39,173 bases of DNA from Romeriopsis navalis LEGE 11480 (GCF_015207035.1 NZ_JADEXQ010000059.1:1-39173); one strand, 5' to 3'. Shown: positions 1 through 10,023, numbered from the stretch's first letter. The notes: generated from the sequence alone by a model not told the origin. A program made the numbers and translations.

Positions 1-102
1 GGACAGTTAGCTCCTACTCGATCGATAAAGTTTAGCTGGATTCTTTGCGCTTACTTATCCGTTGCAATGAGACTTCGCCGCAAGTTCCAGCCCCCCGCTT
101 CG

Positions 103-951
103 TTAATAAGCGTTACGTTCTGTATCAATCGCTGGATCATGCACATCTTTGAACAGGCCTAATAGTGGACCTAATATGGCCCCAAACACAAAGCCCCCGG
201 CATGTGCCCAGTAGGCAATACCGCCACTTTGCATGCCGACATTTGAGGTGGTTGGCAGGGAGGCAAAACTATAAAATGCCTGCTGCACAAACCAGATGCC
301 GAGGTACATCAAAGCCGGTACATCAAACACGAAGAACGGTGGAAATAGAGTCTTAATCGGCACTTTGGGAAAGCGGATAATATATGCGCCCATGACGCCG
401 GCGATCGCCCCACTGGCCCCCAAAGACGGCACATAGGAACCTTGGGAAAACCACCATTGAGTCAAACCCGCTAAAATGCCGCAGCCCAGGTAAAATCCGA
501 GAAATTTCACCCGTCCCAGCTTATCCTCGACGTTATTGCCGAAGATCCACAGAAACAGCATATTTCCCAGCAGATGTGACCATCCACCGTGTAGAAATTG
601 GGAAGAGATCAAGGTCAGGGATTCGGGTGGCTGTCCCCCCAGATTTGGGAGCTGGGACTGAATCGGTTGCCCAGTCAAACTGGCCGTGAGCTGCGCTGGG
701 ACCACTGCCCATTGATCAAAGAAATAGTCGAGGCCGGTGATCGCCCGTTGCACGACTTCACCCGTCAGACTATTGATGGCGCGGCGGCCGGTACCGGGTT
801 CAACATAGGGTACGGTGCCGAGCACCTGGTTTTGCAGCACAACCTCGTACAGAAAAATCGCAAGATTAATCGCGATCAGACCATAGGTGACATAGGGTGT
901 GCGTTTCGTCGGATTATCATCACCAATCGGAAACACGAGTCCATTCCTCAA
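103..951 (-). CDS. Rhomboid family intramembrane serine protease
   Basis: Integral-membrane serine protease that cleaves transmembrane substrates within the bilayer. The 282-residue protein shows the family pattern. A cytoplasmic N-terminus leads into a first hydrophobic segment (about 22-40), followed by a long soluble insert (about 45-110). Next come the HGGWSHLLGNM motif (121-131), which marks TM2, and the catalytic GASG loop with nucleophile Ser180 (GASGAIAG). The partner His250 lies in the last helix (AHAGGFVFG). Both catalytic residues are present, so it should be active. The hydrophilic C-terminus after about residue 265 is short. It is the last minus-strand gene at this edge, and DUF4079 lies upstream with a terminator-like hairpin between them, so it probably has its own promoter. 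Substrate unknown. Confidence 0.93.
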   Translation of the reverse strand: MRNGLVFPIGDDNPTKRTPYVTYGLIAINLAIFLYEVVLQNQVLGTVPYVEPGTGRRAINSLTGEVVQRAITGLDYFFDQWAVVPAQLTASLTGQPIQSQLPNLGGQPPESLTLISSQFLHGGWSHLLGNMLFLWIFGNNVEDKLGRVKFLGFYLGCGILAGLTQWWFSQGSYVPSLGASGAIAGVMGAYIIRFPKVPIKTLFPPFFVFDVPALMYLGIWFVQQAFYSFASLPTTSNVGMQSGGIAYWAHAGGFVFGAILGPLLGLFKDVHDPAIDTERNAY

Positions 952-1056
952 AATGCCAGATGTCTGAACAGTAGCGAATTTCCTGGAAGAATGCCTCGGT
1001 TCATCGTCAGAAAAACCAGGGCTGGGGGAAAAACTGAGTCTTAGATCAAACTTAAA

Positions 1057-1089
1057 TGAGGGGGTATCCGACGATCGGATACCCCCTCA
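1057..1089 (-). terminator. Rho-independent terminator-like hairpin after the DUF4079 gene
   Basis: A perfect 15-bp inverted repeat (1057-1071 with 1075-1089) encloses a 3-nt loop and has a very GC-rich stem. On the minus strand it is followed by TTTAAGTTT. It lies 47 nt after the stop of the DUF4079 gene and before the rhomboid gene, so it most likely ends the upstream transcript. Confidence 0.75.
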
Positions 1090-1135
1090 ACGGTCAACTC
1101 ATGGGCCAAGACAATTTTCGTGAATTACAGTCGGG

Positions 1136-1603
1136 CTAGCCCATCCGACCAATAATTCGCTGCAAGATATCAATGCCGGAAACGGCTTGCCACCCAAATA
1201 AGCCAACGATCACGGTATTCAAAGCGATATGAGCGATGCGAGCCCATTCGACGCCTTTTTGCATCAGCGGTGTGAGTGATGCGGCCATGGCAATTAAACC
1301 GGTCATGCCGAGTCCCGCAATCAAATGTGGGCCGACGAATAGCTTTTGATTATTCACATAGGTGACGGCCATCCCTGCGATGCAACCGACCACCATCAAG
1401 GAGAGCACTGCCGCCCCAATATCATGGTGCTTCAGCTTAAACTTGCCTTTGAGCAGAGTCTTCTTGAGGTCCCCGCTGGCGCTGCGCGTGCGTCGCCACT
1501 GCAAACCTGTATACATGGCATAAATGCACATCGCCAGAAGTAGCCACATCAGCGCCGGATGGACAAACTGGCTGTAGACCTTAATTGACTCTGGCCAATC
1601 CAT
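1136..1603 (-). CDS. DUF4079 family membrane protein
   Basis: Small integral-membrane protein of 155 residues, recognised as the cyanobacterial DUF4079 family from its N-terminus (VHPALMWLLLAMCIYAMYTG). Four hydrophobic helices are visible at about 12-30, 60-82, 90-110 and 122-142. The loop between helices 1 and 2 is basic (RRTRSASGDLKK...KFKLKHHD). No catalytic motif is visible and the biochemical role is unknown. The layout resembles heme-binding or cytochrome-like four-helix membrane proteins (His16 lies in helix 1, His59 just before helix 2), but that is only a resemblance. It is monocistronic, with a strong hairpin downstream. Confidence 0.85.
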   Translation of the reverse strand: MDWPESIKVYSQFVHPALMWLLLAMCIYAMYTGLQWRRTRSASGDLKKTLLKGKFKLKHHDIGAAVLSLMVVGCIAGMAVTYVNNQKLFVGPHLIAGLGMTGLIAMAASLTPLMQKGVEWARIAHIALNTVIVGLFGWQAVSGIDILQRIIGRMG

Positions 1604-1700
1604 ACTCAGTTTTTCTCATGTAAAGTGTTCGTAATAAAACTTAGCATGATTATCCCGAAGTTGTGATTTGTGCCGTGATGGCCGCGAGCCATGTCGGTAT

Positions 1701-2972
1701 TTAGGGTGTTTGGGGTGGGCTGGATGGTTCGATTTCCGGCAGGTCGTCGACCCAATCCATCACTTTGACTTGGCGGAGGAGTTTTTGGCGGGCTTGGCCT
1801 AAGCCGAGGGAGTTGCCAATTAAAATTCCGAGCGGCACCATGGCGAATTGGTAAACAATGATGTTATCGGTCAGCATCATAATTAGCGTCGCGATCATTG
1901 CCAGAATGCAGGCTTGATGTACATGTTGGGTCACGGGATCGCGCTTGACGGACCAAATCCAGTAACGCGTACATTGGATCAGCAGCATGGTATAGCTGGT
2001 CATCCATATTCCGAGGCCGACCCAGCCAAAATCATGCCGGATGCGCAGGTAATCGTTGTGGGGATGGCCGGCCGCTTCGCTATTGACGGCTTGTACCGGA
2101 ATGCTCACGGATCCCGGCCCTTTACCAAAAATTGGGGCTTCATCCGCGGAAGCAGTGGCACTTTCCCACAAAGTTGATCGCCCTGAAGTATTTACCTTAA
2201 TGCCGCCGATGCTGCTCCCGTCGCCAACGCTCGTGAAGCGATCGCGAATCGGAGTGACATAGGTAAAGGTTAAATAGGCAATCAGGGTAATCAACCCAAT
2301 CCAGAGGCTCATGCGAAACCAACTGCGGCCGCTATTGGGTTTGATCTGACTCAGTGGGTAAAGTAATAAGCCGATGATGGTGGCGGTACGCGAAAAGCTA
2401 AAGGCAATCATGATTAATAAGCCGATCGCATACAGTTGCGCCTTGGGGAGACTGTGATTCCGGGCATTCGCCAGCAACCAAGACATGGCAATAATGCCGA
2501 AAATTGCGAACGATCGGGCAGACATGACAGCGCTGCCCCCGGGCCCTTCTTGGATCAAGCTCAGGCCGTAGAGCCCCATCGCGATCTGGGTGGCCCAGAG
2601 AAATCCTTTGGTTAAGTAGGCGGGTGGATTAACGGGGTCGCGATAGGCTTCGCCGGCACTCAGAAAAATACTGCCGGCGAAAGCCGCATAGACGAGCAGG
2701 TTCTGAGCTTGTTCGCGCAGGCCCATCGTGGAAGTGCTGGAGTTGATCTGAACCGAAATTACGCCAATGCCTAAAAACAGTACAAAGCCAATGGCCATCA
2801 TGCTCATACTGGGAATTCGGTGGCGGACAATCACCAGGATAAAGGTTGAAATTCCTAGCAGGATGGTCCAAACCCCTTGTAGCGTTAGGGACCCGACCCC
2901 GACCTGGCGAATCACATCGGTCATGCCGCAGACAATTAAAATACCGCTCAGAATATAGGGATAGATATTCAT
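1701..2972 (-). CDS. O-antigen ligase / Wzy-type polysaccharide polymerase family protein
   Basis: Polytopic membrane protein of 423 residues with about ten to eleven hydrophobic segments. The large periplasmic loop (about 240-320) carries the family signature FGKGPGS followed by HPHNDYLRI. This pattern is typical of the Wzy_C/O-antigen-ligase superfamily, which joins or polymerises lipid-linked glycans at the periplasmic face. The C-terminal 40 residues are hydrophilic and end in a Pro-rich tail. A glycosyltransferase lies upstream on the same strand, which fits exopolysaccharide or glycan assembly. Ligase and polymerase cannot be separated by sequence alone. Confidence 0.87.
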   Translation of the reverse strand: MNIYPYILSGILIVCGMTDVIRQVGVGSLTLQGVWTILLGISTFILVIVRHRIPSMSMMAIGFVLFLGIGVISVQINSSTSTMGLREQAQNLLVYAAFAGSIFLSAGEAYRDPVNPPAYLTKGFLWATQIAMGLYGLSLIQEGPGGSAVMSARSFAIFGIIAMSWLLANARNHSLPKAQLYAIGLLIMIAFSFSRTATIIGLLLYPLSQIKPNSGRSWFRMSLWIGLITLIAYLTFTYVTPIRDRFTSVGDGSSIGGIKVNTSGRSTLWESATASADEAPIFGKGPGSVSIPVQAVNSEAAGHPHNDYLRIRHDFGWVGLGIWMTSYTMLLIQCTRYWIWSVKRDPVTQHVHQACILAMIATLIMMLTDNIIVYQFAMVPLGILIGNSLGLGQARQKLLRQVKVMDWVDDLPEIEPSSPPQTP

Positions 2973-3116
2973 TAACTTAGGTGCAAATAATACTGGTTAG
3001 TTTACCCGACCCACAGAGAAACGGCGGTGGTGATGGGGTGTACTGACGCAGTCTTTACTAAACCAATAAGTCTGACTTCAAACGCGGCGAAATTTTAAGC
3101 GCGGCGGAATTGCAAT

Positions 3117-3158
3117 TTGATTGATGGTTCCGCTTGGTTGATTGATGGCTTGGCTGCG
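3117..3158. repeat. 21-bp-period direct repeat downstream of the gamma-glutamylcyclotransferase gene
   Basis: TTGATTGATGG occurs at 3117-3127 and again at 3138-3148, a period of 21 bp, with the rest of the unit diverged. It lies just past the 3' end of the minus-strand gene that stops at 3173. It is one of several short tandem duplications near gene ends in this window. Confidence 0.6.
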
Positions 3159-3172
3159 CTACCCATGCGACT

Positions 3173-3706
3173 TTACCGATCGTCCCAGTTGCCACTGACG
3201 ATTGGCTTACCCTTGAGGCGCTGTGCTTGATCCGAAGTCATGATGTAGGCCCAAGCAGCCATCAGGGGTCGGCGATCGGGTTGATAGGTGGGAACTTTGA
3301 CCCGGCGATAGTTCACGGTTGCCAGCGGAATGTCGGGATAGAACTGGGCCATTTCTGCTGGATCGTGCTGCTCATAATCATCGAGGTGAGACAGAACATC
3401 AGGGTGGTCGAACTGAATGACGTAGCCCTGGACAATTGCTTGGTGCCGCGCTGCAAGGGGCTGATCTGGTGCCGCTGGGGTGAGCTGGTTCTGACCATCG
3501 AGCACCATGACCGGGTAGCCGATCGCTAAGTCATATAGTGTGCCCGCGACAATCGCCGCGTGACATTTATGGGGCCACGGTTTGCAGAAGGTATCATAGG
3601 CCGCATGGCCCGGTTTGAGTGTGCCGTAGACAAAGACTTGAGTCGTCATTGGGACGTCATTGGGGCCAGATGCCAAGGGTGCAAAGGATGGGTTTAATTC
3701 TGCCAT
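3173..3706 (-). CDS. Gamma-glutamylcyclotransferase-like (AIG2/GGCT fold) protein
   Basis: Protein of 177 residues with the GGCT/AIG2 signature FVYGTLKPGH at about 25-34 and the family acidic segment LDDYEQHDP at about 111-119, which supplies the catalytic Glu. Members act on gamma-glutamyl peptides or related amides, releasing 5-oxoproline; the exact substrate is not predictable. The start at 3706 leaves only 3 nt after the stop of the upstream glycosyltransferase gene, so the two are probably co-transcribed and translationally coupled. An alternative ATG at 3649, right before the conserved TTQVFVYG, would remove 19 poorly conserved residues. A short repeat (GTCATTGGG twice) lies around that internal start. 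Confidence 0.85.
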   Translation of the reverse strand: MAELNPSFAPLASGPNDVPMTTQVFVYGTLKPGHAAYDTFCKPWPHKCHAAIVAGTLYDLAIGYPVMVLDGQNQLTPAAPDQPLAARHQAIVQGYVIQFDHPDVLSHLDDYEQHDPAEMAQFYPDIPLATVNYRRVKVPTYQPDRRPLMAAWAYIMTSDQAQRLKGKPIVSGNWDDR

Positions 3707-3709
3707 TGC

Positions 3710-4522
3710 CTAGACGGTTGTGCCGTTGGCGGATAACGTCCAATCCTGGTGCCAGAGGTAGCGATCGCGGCGATTGGCGTGCCAGAGTCCCCAAGTGATG
3801 GCCATAATCATCGGGCCGAGTACAACGTTCTGGGCGCAGGTGACGAGTTTGGTTTTGCGCTGTTTGGATGGAGTGGGGGTGCTAACGCTGTCATTCCGGA
3901 CCCGATATTTGAGTAGCATTTTCGGGCAGCGAGTTTTGCGCACAAATTTGGCGGTGCGTTGCCACCATTCTCCATCGGAACCCGTTTGGAGATGCTCGTC
4001 AAAGGGGTATTCCTGCATAACGCTCGTGCGGACAATCCAACTGGAGGGCATCGGAATATAGCAGGCTAGGGCAAAGGCACAAATTTCGCCGATTTCGTTG
4101 GTCAGGTAATGATCCGAGCCAATCAAATCCCATTGGCTGCAGTCAATATCGGTGAGTTGTTGGGTGGTTTTATCCTCACACCAGACATCATCGCCATCGC
4201 AGTAAGCCACCCAGGGTTGCTTGACATAGGCCAGTGCTTGGTTGCGAATTTTGCCAGGATAAGCCAATGGCAGGCGCACGACTTCTAAGCGAGGATTATC
4301 GAGGATGGGGCCGAGGAGATGTTGGAGCCACTGATTGTCCTGTTCAATGCAGAGAATGACTTGCCCCACCTTGGGGTCACCGAGGACCGACATGAGCGAT
4401 TGGCTGAGAAAGGGACGCTCACCATCCGTCATCGCAGTGACGATCGCCGCAATACTGTTTGGGGCCGGCTCATTTTGGGGCGGTGCGTTGGGCGTTGTGG
4501 GTTGAGGATGCAAGTAGGACAT
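3710..4522 (-). CDS. Family 2 glycosyltransferase (GT-A fold)
   Basis: Nucleotide-sugar-dependent transferase of about 270 residues from the ATG at 4522. The N-terminal core has AIVTAMTDGERPFLSQSL (strand and helix of the GT-A fold), then the acidic metal/nucleotide motif CDGDDVW, and later FDEHLQTGSDGEWWQR, typical of GT2 acceptor-site regions. A hydrophobic stretch near the C-terminus may contact the membrane. The frame stays open to an ATG at 4714, but the extra 64 residues are not GT-like, so I prefer 4522. It forms a tight pair with the downstream cyclotransferase gene and lies near the O-antigen-ligase-like gene, suggesting surface glycan synthesis. Donor and acceptor are unknown. Confidence 0.85.
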   Translation of the reverse strand: MSYLHPQPTTPNAPPQNEPAPNSIAAIVTAMTDGERPFLSQSLMSVLGDPKVGQVILCIEQDNQWLQHLLGPILDNPRLEVVRLPLAYPGKIRNQALAYVKQPWVAYCDGDDVWCEDKTTQQLTDIDCSQWDLIGSDHYLTNEIGEICAFALACYIPMPSSWIVRTSVMQEYPFDEHLQTGSDGEWWQRTAKFVRKTRCPKMLLKYRVRNDSVSTPTPSKQRKTKLVTCAQNVVLGPMIMAITWGLWHANRRDRYLWHQDWTLSANGTTV

Positions 4523-4904
4523 GACAAATATTTCAGGAATATGAAGAGATAACCTATCGGCTAGTGTTGACAGGGTTCCCAAAAAATCAACGATCCAACG
4601 AAAAATTATCTCTATAGGGAAATATGCGAGAACTGGCTTTTTAGTTTGCTTCCGAGAAAAATTCGTTATGAAAGGTTGCGTCCGGCCACCGAGAACCATA
4701 TTTAAATAGTACAAATATGCTATTCTTTCGGAGCCGCAATTAGGTTGGCTGAGTTAATCGGCGGCGCTGCATCGCGATCGTCCTGAGCGATAGATGAAAT
4801 TGGCGCGATCGCTACTTGTAGCCAAAAAGTTTTCCGGTGCCACTAGATGTGGCGCATATAATCAGCTATCCTGATGCCCACCCTCACTAACTCACGCGAT
4901 CGTT
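4523..4904. other. Divergent intergenic region between the glycosyltransferase gene and dnaE
   Basis: 382 bp between two outward-reading genes. It holds one HIP1 octamer at 4805-4812 and several CGATCG-like sites, and should contain both promoters. The minus-strand frame remains open to 4714. I saw no convincing promoter boxes, riboswitch or RNA gene. Confidence 0.5.
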
Positions 4905-7900
4905 ATGTCTTTTGTTGGCCTACATATCCACAGCGATTACAGCTTGCTTGATGGCGCGAGTCAGCTGCCGAATTTGATCAGCCGCGCGATGGAATTAGAT
5001 ATGCCGGCGATCGCCCTGACGGATCATGGGGTGATGTATGGCGCGGTGGAATTGATCAAAGTTTGTAAGGGCACACCGGTGAAGCCAATCATCGGCAACG
5101 AAATGTACGTGATCAACGGCGACATCAGTAAGCAGGAACGCCGTCCCCGCTATCACCAGATCGTGCTGGCCAAAAATGACATTGGCTATAAGAATTTGGT
5201 CAAGATGACCACGGTGTCGAACTTGGAAGGGGTACAGGGACGCGGCATTTTCTCGCGGCCTTGTATTAATAAAGCGGTGCTGGAGCAGTACCACGAGGGT
5301 TTGATCGTCACCAGTGCTTGCTTGGGTGGGGAAGTGCCCCAGGCGATTTTGCAGGGGAAACCGGAAGCGGCGCGGAAGATTGCGCGCTGGTATAAGGAAC
5401 TGTTTGGCGATGACTATTATTTAGAGATTCAGGATCACGGTTTGAAAGAAGAGCGGGTCGTGAACCCGGAGATCCTGAAGATTTCGCGGGAACTGGACAT
5501 CAAGATCGTCGCGACAAATGACTCCCACTTTGTCGGCTGTAATGACGTGGAAGCCCATGATGCCTTGCTCTGTATTCAGACTGGCAAACTGATTACGGAG
5601 GAGAAGCGGCTGCGCTACACCGGGACGGAGTATCTCAAGTCAGCCGACGAAATGCGGGTGTTGTTCCAGGATCACTTGGAGCAGGATGTCGTGGATGCTG
5701 CGATCGCCACCACCCTAGAAGTCGCCGACAAAATTGAGGAATATCACGTCTTGAGTGACCCCCGGATTCCGGACTACCCGGTGCCGGAAGGGCATACGAT
5801 GTATAGCTACTTTGTCGAGCAGACAAGGTTGGGATTGCTCGATCGGTTCAAGCTCAATAGCTACGAACAAGTCACACCGGAATACCGCGAACGCCTGGAA
5901 TACGAGATCGAGCTGATGCATGAGATGGGCTTTGATGCCTATTTCTTGGTGGTGTGGGACTACATCAAATACGCGCGAGATAACGATATTCCCGTTGGAC
6001 CGGGCCGGGGTTCGGCGGCGGGTTCACTGGTGGCCTACGCGCTGGGCATTACCAATATCGATCCGGTCCACCACGGCTTGCTGTTCGAGCGCTTCTTGAA
6101 CCCGGAACGCAAGTCAATGCCGGATATTGATACGGACTTCTGCATCGATCGCCGCAGTGACGTGATCGATTACGTGACGGAGAAGTACGGCAAAGAACGG
6201 GTGGCTCAGATTATTACTTACAACCGCATGGCCTCGAAGGCGGTGCTGAAGGATGTGGCCCGGGTGCTGGATGTGCCCTACGGCGAATCGGACAAGATGA
6301 CCAAGATGATTCCGATCGTCCGGGGTAAACCGGCGAAGCTGAAGGTAATGATCTCGGATAAGACGCCGAGTAAAGACTTTAAGCAGAAGTATGACAGCGG
6401 TGATCGGGTGCCGGGCTGCGACAGCATTACCTACCGCGACTGGATCGATACGGCGATGCGAATTGAAGGCACCAACAAATCCGTGGGCATTCACGCGGCG
6501 GGGGTGGTGATCGCGGCGGATCCCTTGGATGAGATCGTGCCGTTGCAGCGCAACGCCGATGGGGCGGTGTTTACGCAGTACTACATGGAAGATATTGAGT
6601 CCTTGGGCTTGCTGAAAATGGACTTCCTGGGCCTGAAGAACCTGACAATGATTCAGAACACCTTGAAGATGGTGCAGGAATCACGCGGTGACGAGATTGA
6701 CCTGGATCATCTGGATATGGATGACCCGGATACCTATAAGCTGCTGGCGCGGGGTGAGCTGGAGGGGATTTTCCAGTTGGAGTCCTCGGGGATGCGTCAG
6801 ATTGTGCGGGATCTCAAACCCTCGGGAATTGAGGATATTTCATCAGTATTGGCCCTGTATCGACCGGGACCACTTGATGCGGGCCTGATTCCCAAGTTTA
6901 TTAACCGCAAACACGGACGGGAACGGATTGAATACGACCACGAGATTCTCAAACCCATCCTGAATGAGACCTACGGCATCATGGTCTACCAGGAACAGAT
7001 TATGAAAATTGCCCAGGATATGGGCGGTTATTCCTTAGGGGAAGCCGATTTGCTACGGCGGGCCATGGGTAAGAAAAAGAAAGCCGAGATGGAGAAGCAT
7101 CAGAGCATCTTCGTTGAGGGCTCGGAGAAAAATGGCATCCCGAAGAAGGTGGCGTCCGATCTATTTGACCAGATGGTGCTGTTTGCGGAGTATTGCTTCA
7201 ATAAATCCCACTCCACGGCTTACGGCTATGTCACCTACCAGACGGCCTATCTGAAAGCGCATTACCCCGTGGAATATATGGCGGCGTTGATCACCGCTAA
7301 CAGTGGCAACCAAGAGAAAGTCCAGCAGTATATGGCGGCTTGTCAGTCGATGGGGATTGAGGTGCTGCCGCCGGATGTGAATAAGTCGGGACTGGACTTT
7401 ACGCCAGTGGGTCAGAAGATTCTGTTTGGCTTGACGGCAGTGCGAAACGTCGGTTCAGGGCCGATCGAAGCAATTATTGCCACCCGCAATGAAGATGGGC
7501 CGTTTCAGTCATTGGCGGATCTGTGCGATCGGGTCGATACGCGTGTCTTAAATAAACGAGCTTTAGAAGCTTTGATTCACTGCGGGGCACTGGATAGCTT
7601 TACCAATGCCAATCGCCAGCAAGCCATGCATGATATGGAAATGGTGGTGGAATGGGCCCAGGGTCGCGCCCGCGATCGCGCCAGTGGTCAGGGGAATCTG
7701 TTTGATTTGTTGGGTGGGACCAGTGATAGTCCTGTCCCGGCGGGCTTAGAGACGGCCCCGAAAGCGCCGACGACGGATGATTATTTGCCCCAAGAGCGGT
7801 TGCGGTTGGAGAAGGAGCTGCTGGGTTTCTATATTTCGGATCATCCGCTGAAGCCGATTACGAAACCGGCGCGGGTGCTCGCCCCGATTAGCCTGAGTGA

Positions 7901-8429
7901 TGTGAAGGAGTATGCCGATCGTAGTGTCAGCGCGATCGTCATGTTGTCGGCGGTGAAGAATGTGACGACGAAGAAGGGCGATGCGATGGCGATCGTCCAG
8001 ATGGAGGATCTAACGGGACATACTGAGGCGGTGGTGTTTCCGAAGACCTATGCGCGGATTGGGGAATACATCAATGAAGATGCGCGGCTGATGGTTTGGG
8101 GCAAAGTCGATAAGCGGGATGAAGATCAGTTCCAGTTCATTTTGGATGATGCGGAACCGATCGAGCAGGTGCGGATGGTGATGGTGGAGCTAGAGCCGAC
8201 GATCGCGGCGGATGTGACCCAGCAGCATCGGTTGCGGAATATCATCCGGAATCAAAAAGGCGACGATCGCAATGGCAAGATTCCGGTGGTGGCCGTGATC
8301 AACGGTGGTCCCCACAAGCAGATTGTGCGGTTTGGGAATCAGTTCCGGGTGAAGGATGATGCCGCGACGGTGCAGGCGTTGAAGGATGCCGGTTATCAGG
8401 CCCATGCGGAGGCGTTGGTGGTGGCTTAG
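4905..8429 (+). CDS. dnaE: DNA polymerase III alpha subunit, contiguous (no split intein)
   Basis: Catalytic subunit of the replicative polymerase, 1174 residues, the usual size for DnaE. The N-terminal PHP domain begins at [17 protein letters not shown] (about 4-20) and includes [10 protein letters not shown]. The polymerase core has [17 protein letters not shown], then PDIDTDF at 406-412 with metal-binding Asp407/Asp409, and the third acidic residue Asp573 in [10 protein letters not shown]. Helix-hairpin-helix and OB-fold regions follow (the latter around 990-1060). In many cyanobacteria this gene is split by an intein between Tyr and Cys of AEY/CFN. Here Tyr763-Cys764 are encoded without interruption at 7191-7196. 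Upstream is a divergent promoter region. The last ~170 bp and an internal ~90-bp piece are duplicated as a remnant at 9769-10023. Confidence 0.98.
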   Translation: MSFVGLHIHSDYSLLDGASQLPNLISRAMELDMPAIALTDHGVMYGAVELIKVCKGTPVKPIIGNEMYVINGDISKQERRPRYHQIVLAKNDIGYKNLVKMTTVSNLEGVQGRGIFSRPCINKAVLEQYHEGLIVTSACLGGEVPQAILQGKPEAARKIARWYKELFGDDYYLEIQDHGLKEERVVNPEILKISRELDIKIVATNDSHFVGCNDVEAHDALLCIQTGKLITEEKRLRYTGTEYLKSADEMRVLFQDHLEQDVVDAAIATTLEVADKIEEYHVLSDPRIPDYPVPEGHTMYSYFVEQTRLGLLDRFKLNSYEQVTPEYRERLEYEIELMHEMGFDAYFLVVWDYIKYARDNDIPVGPGRGSAAGSLVAYALGITNIDPVHHGLLFERFLNPERKSMPDIDTDFCIDRRSDVIDYVTEKYGKERVAQIITYNRMASKAVLKDVARVLDVPYGESDKMTKMIPIVRGKPAKLKVMISDKTPSKDFKQKYDSGDRVPGCDSITYRDWIDTAMRIEGTNKSVGIHAAGVVIAADPLDEIVPLQRNADGAVFTQYYMEDIESLGLLKMDFLGLKNLTMIQNTLKMVQESRGDEIDLDHLDMDDPDTYKLLARGELEGIFQLESSGMRQIVRDLKPSGIEDISSVLALYRPGPLDAGLIPKFINRKHGRERIEYDHEILKPILNETYGIMVYQEQIMKIAQDMGGYSLGEADLLRRAMGKKKKAEMEKHQSIFVEGSEKNGIPKKVASDLFDQMVLFAEYCFNKSHSTAYGYVTYQTAYLKAHYPVEYMAALITANSGNQEKVQQYMAACQSMGIEVLPPDVNKSGLDFTPVGQKILFGLTAVRNVGSGPIEAIIATRNEDGPFQSLADLCDRVDTRVLNKRALEALIHCGALDSFTNANRQQAMHDMEMVVEWAQGRARDRASGQGNLFDLLGGTSDSPVPAGLETAPKAPTTDDYLPQERLRLEKELLGFYISDHPLKPITKPARVLAPISLSDVKEYADRSVSAIVMLSAVKNVTTKKGDAMAIVQMEDLTGHTEAVVFPKTYARIGEYINEDARLMVWGKVDKRDEDQFQFILDDAEPIEQVRMVMVELEPTIAADVTQQHRLRNIIRNQKGDDRNGKIPVVAVINGGPHKQIVRFGNQFRVKDDAATVQALKDAGYQAHAEALVVA

Positions 8430-8454
8430 CCGCACTACTGTAAGTCAGAGCCAT

Positions 8455-8494
8455 AAAAAAGGGTAGATCGTTGATATTTCGAACGATCTACCCT
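8455..8494 (-). terminator. Rho-independent terminator of the first PTPA-CTERM gene
   Basis: A perfect 13-bp stem (8460-8472 with 8482-8494) with a 9-nt loop. On the minus strand it is followed directly by six T residues (A-run at 8455-8460). It sits between the convergent dnaE and PTPA-CTERM genes. The T-tract serves the minus-strand gene, though the hairpin may also slow transcription from dnaE. Confidence 0.9.
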
Positions 8495-8532
8495 CTGATC
8501 TGAGGTTTTCGGGTAATGCAACTGACTACGCA

Positions 8533-9309
8533 CTATGCTTCAGATGATGCCGCTTGTTTGCGCTTACGCAAAGCGGCGATGCCCATCCCAATCAAACCGG
8601 GCAGCATTGCCGGAGTCGGGACGGCATCGTTAACAGCTTGAATCTGAATCGGTGCACTGGAGCTTAATCCGACGTTGATTTCGAGTGCTTGTAAGAAGAC
8701 ATCGTCTTGTTCATCATTGAAAGAGAAATTTCCTCTCCCTCTGTCTGAATTGCCTTCTAGATCGAAACGATAAAATGGCTCAGTCTCAAGAGGTTTTGCA
8801 CTAAAGTCCTCTGCTAGGATATTGCCTAAATTTAAGAAATAAGATTCGCCCTTACGGTTAAAAGAGAAAAATCCTAAATCTTTTTTCTTCGCAATAAAGT
8901 TGGTTCGGTCTTCCTTTGGCTTAACTGTGATCGCTTGGCTAGACAACCTTTGGTTGACTGATGCTTCTGGTTCCTGGTCGAGTAGTGTGAATTTATAGCG
9001 GAATGACGTTAATTCTTTGAGCGTTACTTGATTATCGTCCCAAGCTGCTTCGTCAAACTCAAATGAGCCAGAAACGCTTCCAGGAAATTTGGATTTTCGC
9101 TCCGCTGCTGTGAGTCTTGGACCACCGGAGAAGTTGTAGTCATAACCCGTCTGCGAAAAGGTAAACCGAGCGGCGGGGGCGGCGGGGGCAAATATTGCCC
9201 CCATTGTCATCAGCCCGAGAGACACCAGTGTTACAGGCAATGATTTACGTAAAGCGGGATGTTCTGTTACTAAACGGTGTAAAGGCATCTTGAGGAACTC
9301 CATGAACAC
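8533..9309 (-). CDS. PTPA-CTERM sorting-domain protein, copy 1
   Basis: Exported protein of 258 residues. The N-terminus has a basic segment and a hydrophobic core (LPVTLVSLGLMTMGAIFAP), ending in an Ala-rich cleavage region before RFTFSQTGY. The C-terminus (about 231-258) has the tripartite sorting signal: VPTPAMLPG, a hydrophobic helix (LIGMGIAAL) and a basic cluster RKRK. This is the PTPA variant of the PEP-CTERM system, in which an exosortase-type enzyme processes the tail. The central domain is a beta-rich region with no recognised function. It is a tandem paralogue of the gene at 10129-10953: the first ~55 residues and the tail are nearly identical, while the middle has diverged strongly. 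Likely a surface or extracellular-matrix protein. Confidence 0.85.
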   Translation of the reverse strand: MFMEFLKMPLHRLVTEHPALRKSLPVTLVSLGLMTMGAIFAPAAPAARFTFSQTGYDYNFSGGPRLTAAERKSKFPGSVSGSFEFDEAAWDDNQVTLKELTSFRYKFTLLDQEPEASVNQRLSSQAITVKPKEDRTNFIAKKKDLGFFSFNRKGESYFLNLGNILAEDFSAKPLETEPFYRFDLEGNSDRGRGNFSFNDEQDDVFLQALEINVGLSSSAPIQIQAVNDAVPTPAMLPGLIGMGIAALRKRKQAASSEA

Positions 9310-9768
9310 TGTGGTGAATTGAATTAAATGTACTATTGGCTGAATGAAGTGGTTACTTCATGGGGTAGAGCGCCGTGCGTGCAAAACACTTTCAGAATAT
9401 ATTTCTCTGAAATAATATACGTTTAATCAAATTGTCTCGCTGGCGTACTCAGATAGATTTCATAAAAAGAATAAATTCTCGAAAACCCGCAAATTCCACG
9501 ATTTAACAGCATGCATTGCGACGGGTATGCATGATTTTGGGCTTGATATCCATCAGATAAGGCGCTTGATCTTGCCGCGCAGTCCCAAGTTGCGATCGCT
9601 CATTCTGTAATCCCGGTATAAATTCGCCTAAATCCGCATCAAGTCTGCATAAAATTAGCCAAATCTTCCGGATTCTGCGACAGTTCGATCTGCTCGGGGT
9701 GCGATGCCTTTGGATGCTTCGCAGGCTTTGGATGCTTCGCAGCGATCGGCCCGATGCTGCTTTTATGC
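9310..9768. repeat. Duplicated upstream leader, copy 1
   Basis: Non-coding DNA upstream of PTPA-CTERM gene 1. Almost all of it matches 10954-11420 upstream of gene 2, with long identical blocks such as the segment around 9451-9520 versus 11071-11140. It must contain the promoter of the minus-strand gene. The AT-rich block 9395-9430 is the most promoter-like part, but I cannot assign boxes. It ends where the dnaE remnant starts, near 9769. Confidence 0.8.
9708..9743. repeat. 18-bp direct tandem repeat
   Basis: Two consecutive copies of an 18-bp unit beginning CTTTGGATGCTTCGCAG (9708-9725 and 9726-9743) at the distal end of leader copy 1. The matching place in leader copy 2 (about 11350-11390) has diverged versions. 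Confidence 0.75.
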
Positions 9769-10023
9769 AAGGGGCGGTTGGGTTTCTATATTTCGAATCA
9801 TCTGCTGAAGCTGATTACGCAACCAGCGCGGGTGTTGGCCTCGATCAGTCTGAGTGACGATCGCAACGGCAAGATTCCGGTGGTGGCCGTGATCAACGGT
9901 GGTCCCCACAAGCAGATTGTGCGGTTTGGCAATCAGTTCCGGGTGAGGGATGATGCGGCGACGGTGCAGGCCTTAAAAGAAGCGGGTTATGACGCCCACG
10001 CTGAGGTGCTGGTGAGCTCATAG
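9769..10023 (+). pseudogene. dnaE 3'-end remnant from segmental duplication
   Basis: Partial copy of the end of dnaE. The first part matches DnaE codons around 7812-7900 (LGFYISNHLLKLITQPARVL). The second part matches 8260-8429 ([19 protein letters not shown] to the end). About 360 bp between them is deleted, joined at a shared GTGA/GCGA-CGATCGC sequence. An 89-codon frame is still open from an ATG at 9754, but that ATG belongs to the leader repeat, and no promoter or ribosome site is evident. The first segment has several non-conservative changes relative to DnaE, while the second differs mainly at third positions. Best read as a non-functional by-product of the duplication. Confidence 0.9.

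Noticed and set aside
4523-4714. N-terminal extension of the glycosyltransferase
   Set aside because: The added residues do not resemble a GT domain, and the ATG at 4522 gives a normal GT2 start.
9754-10023. 89-codon ORF as a genuine small gene
   Set aside because: It is a deleted copy of the dnaE end, and its ATG lies in the duplicated leader; duplication debris explains it.
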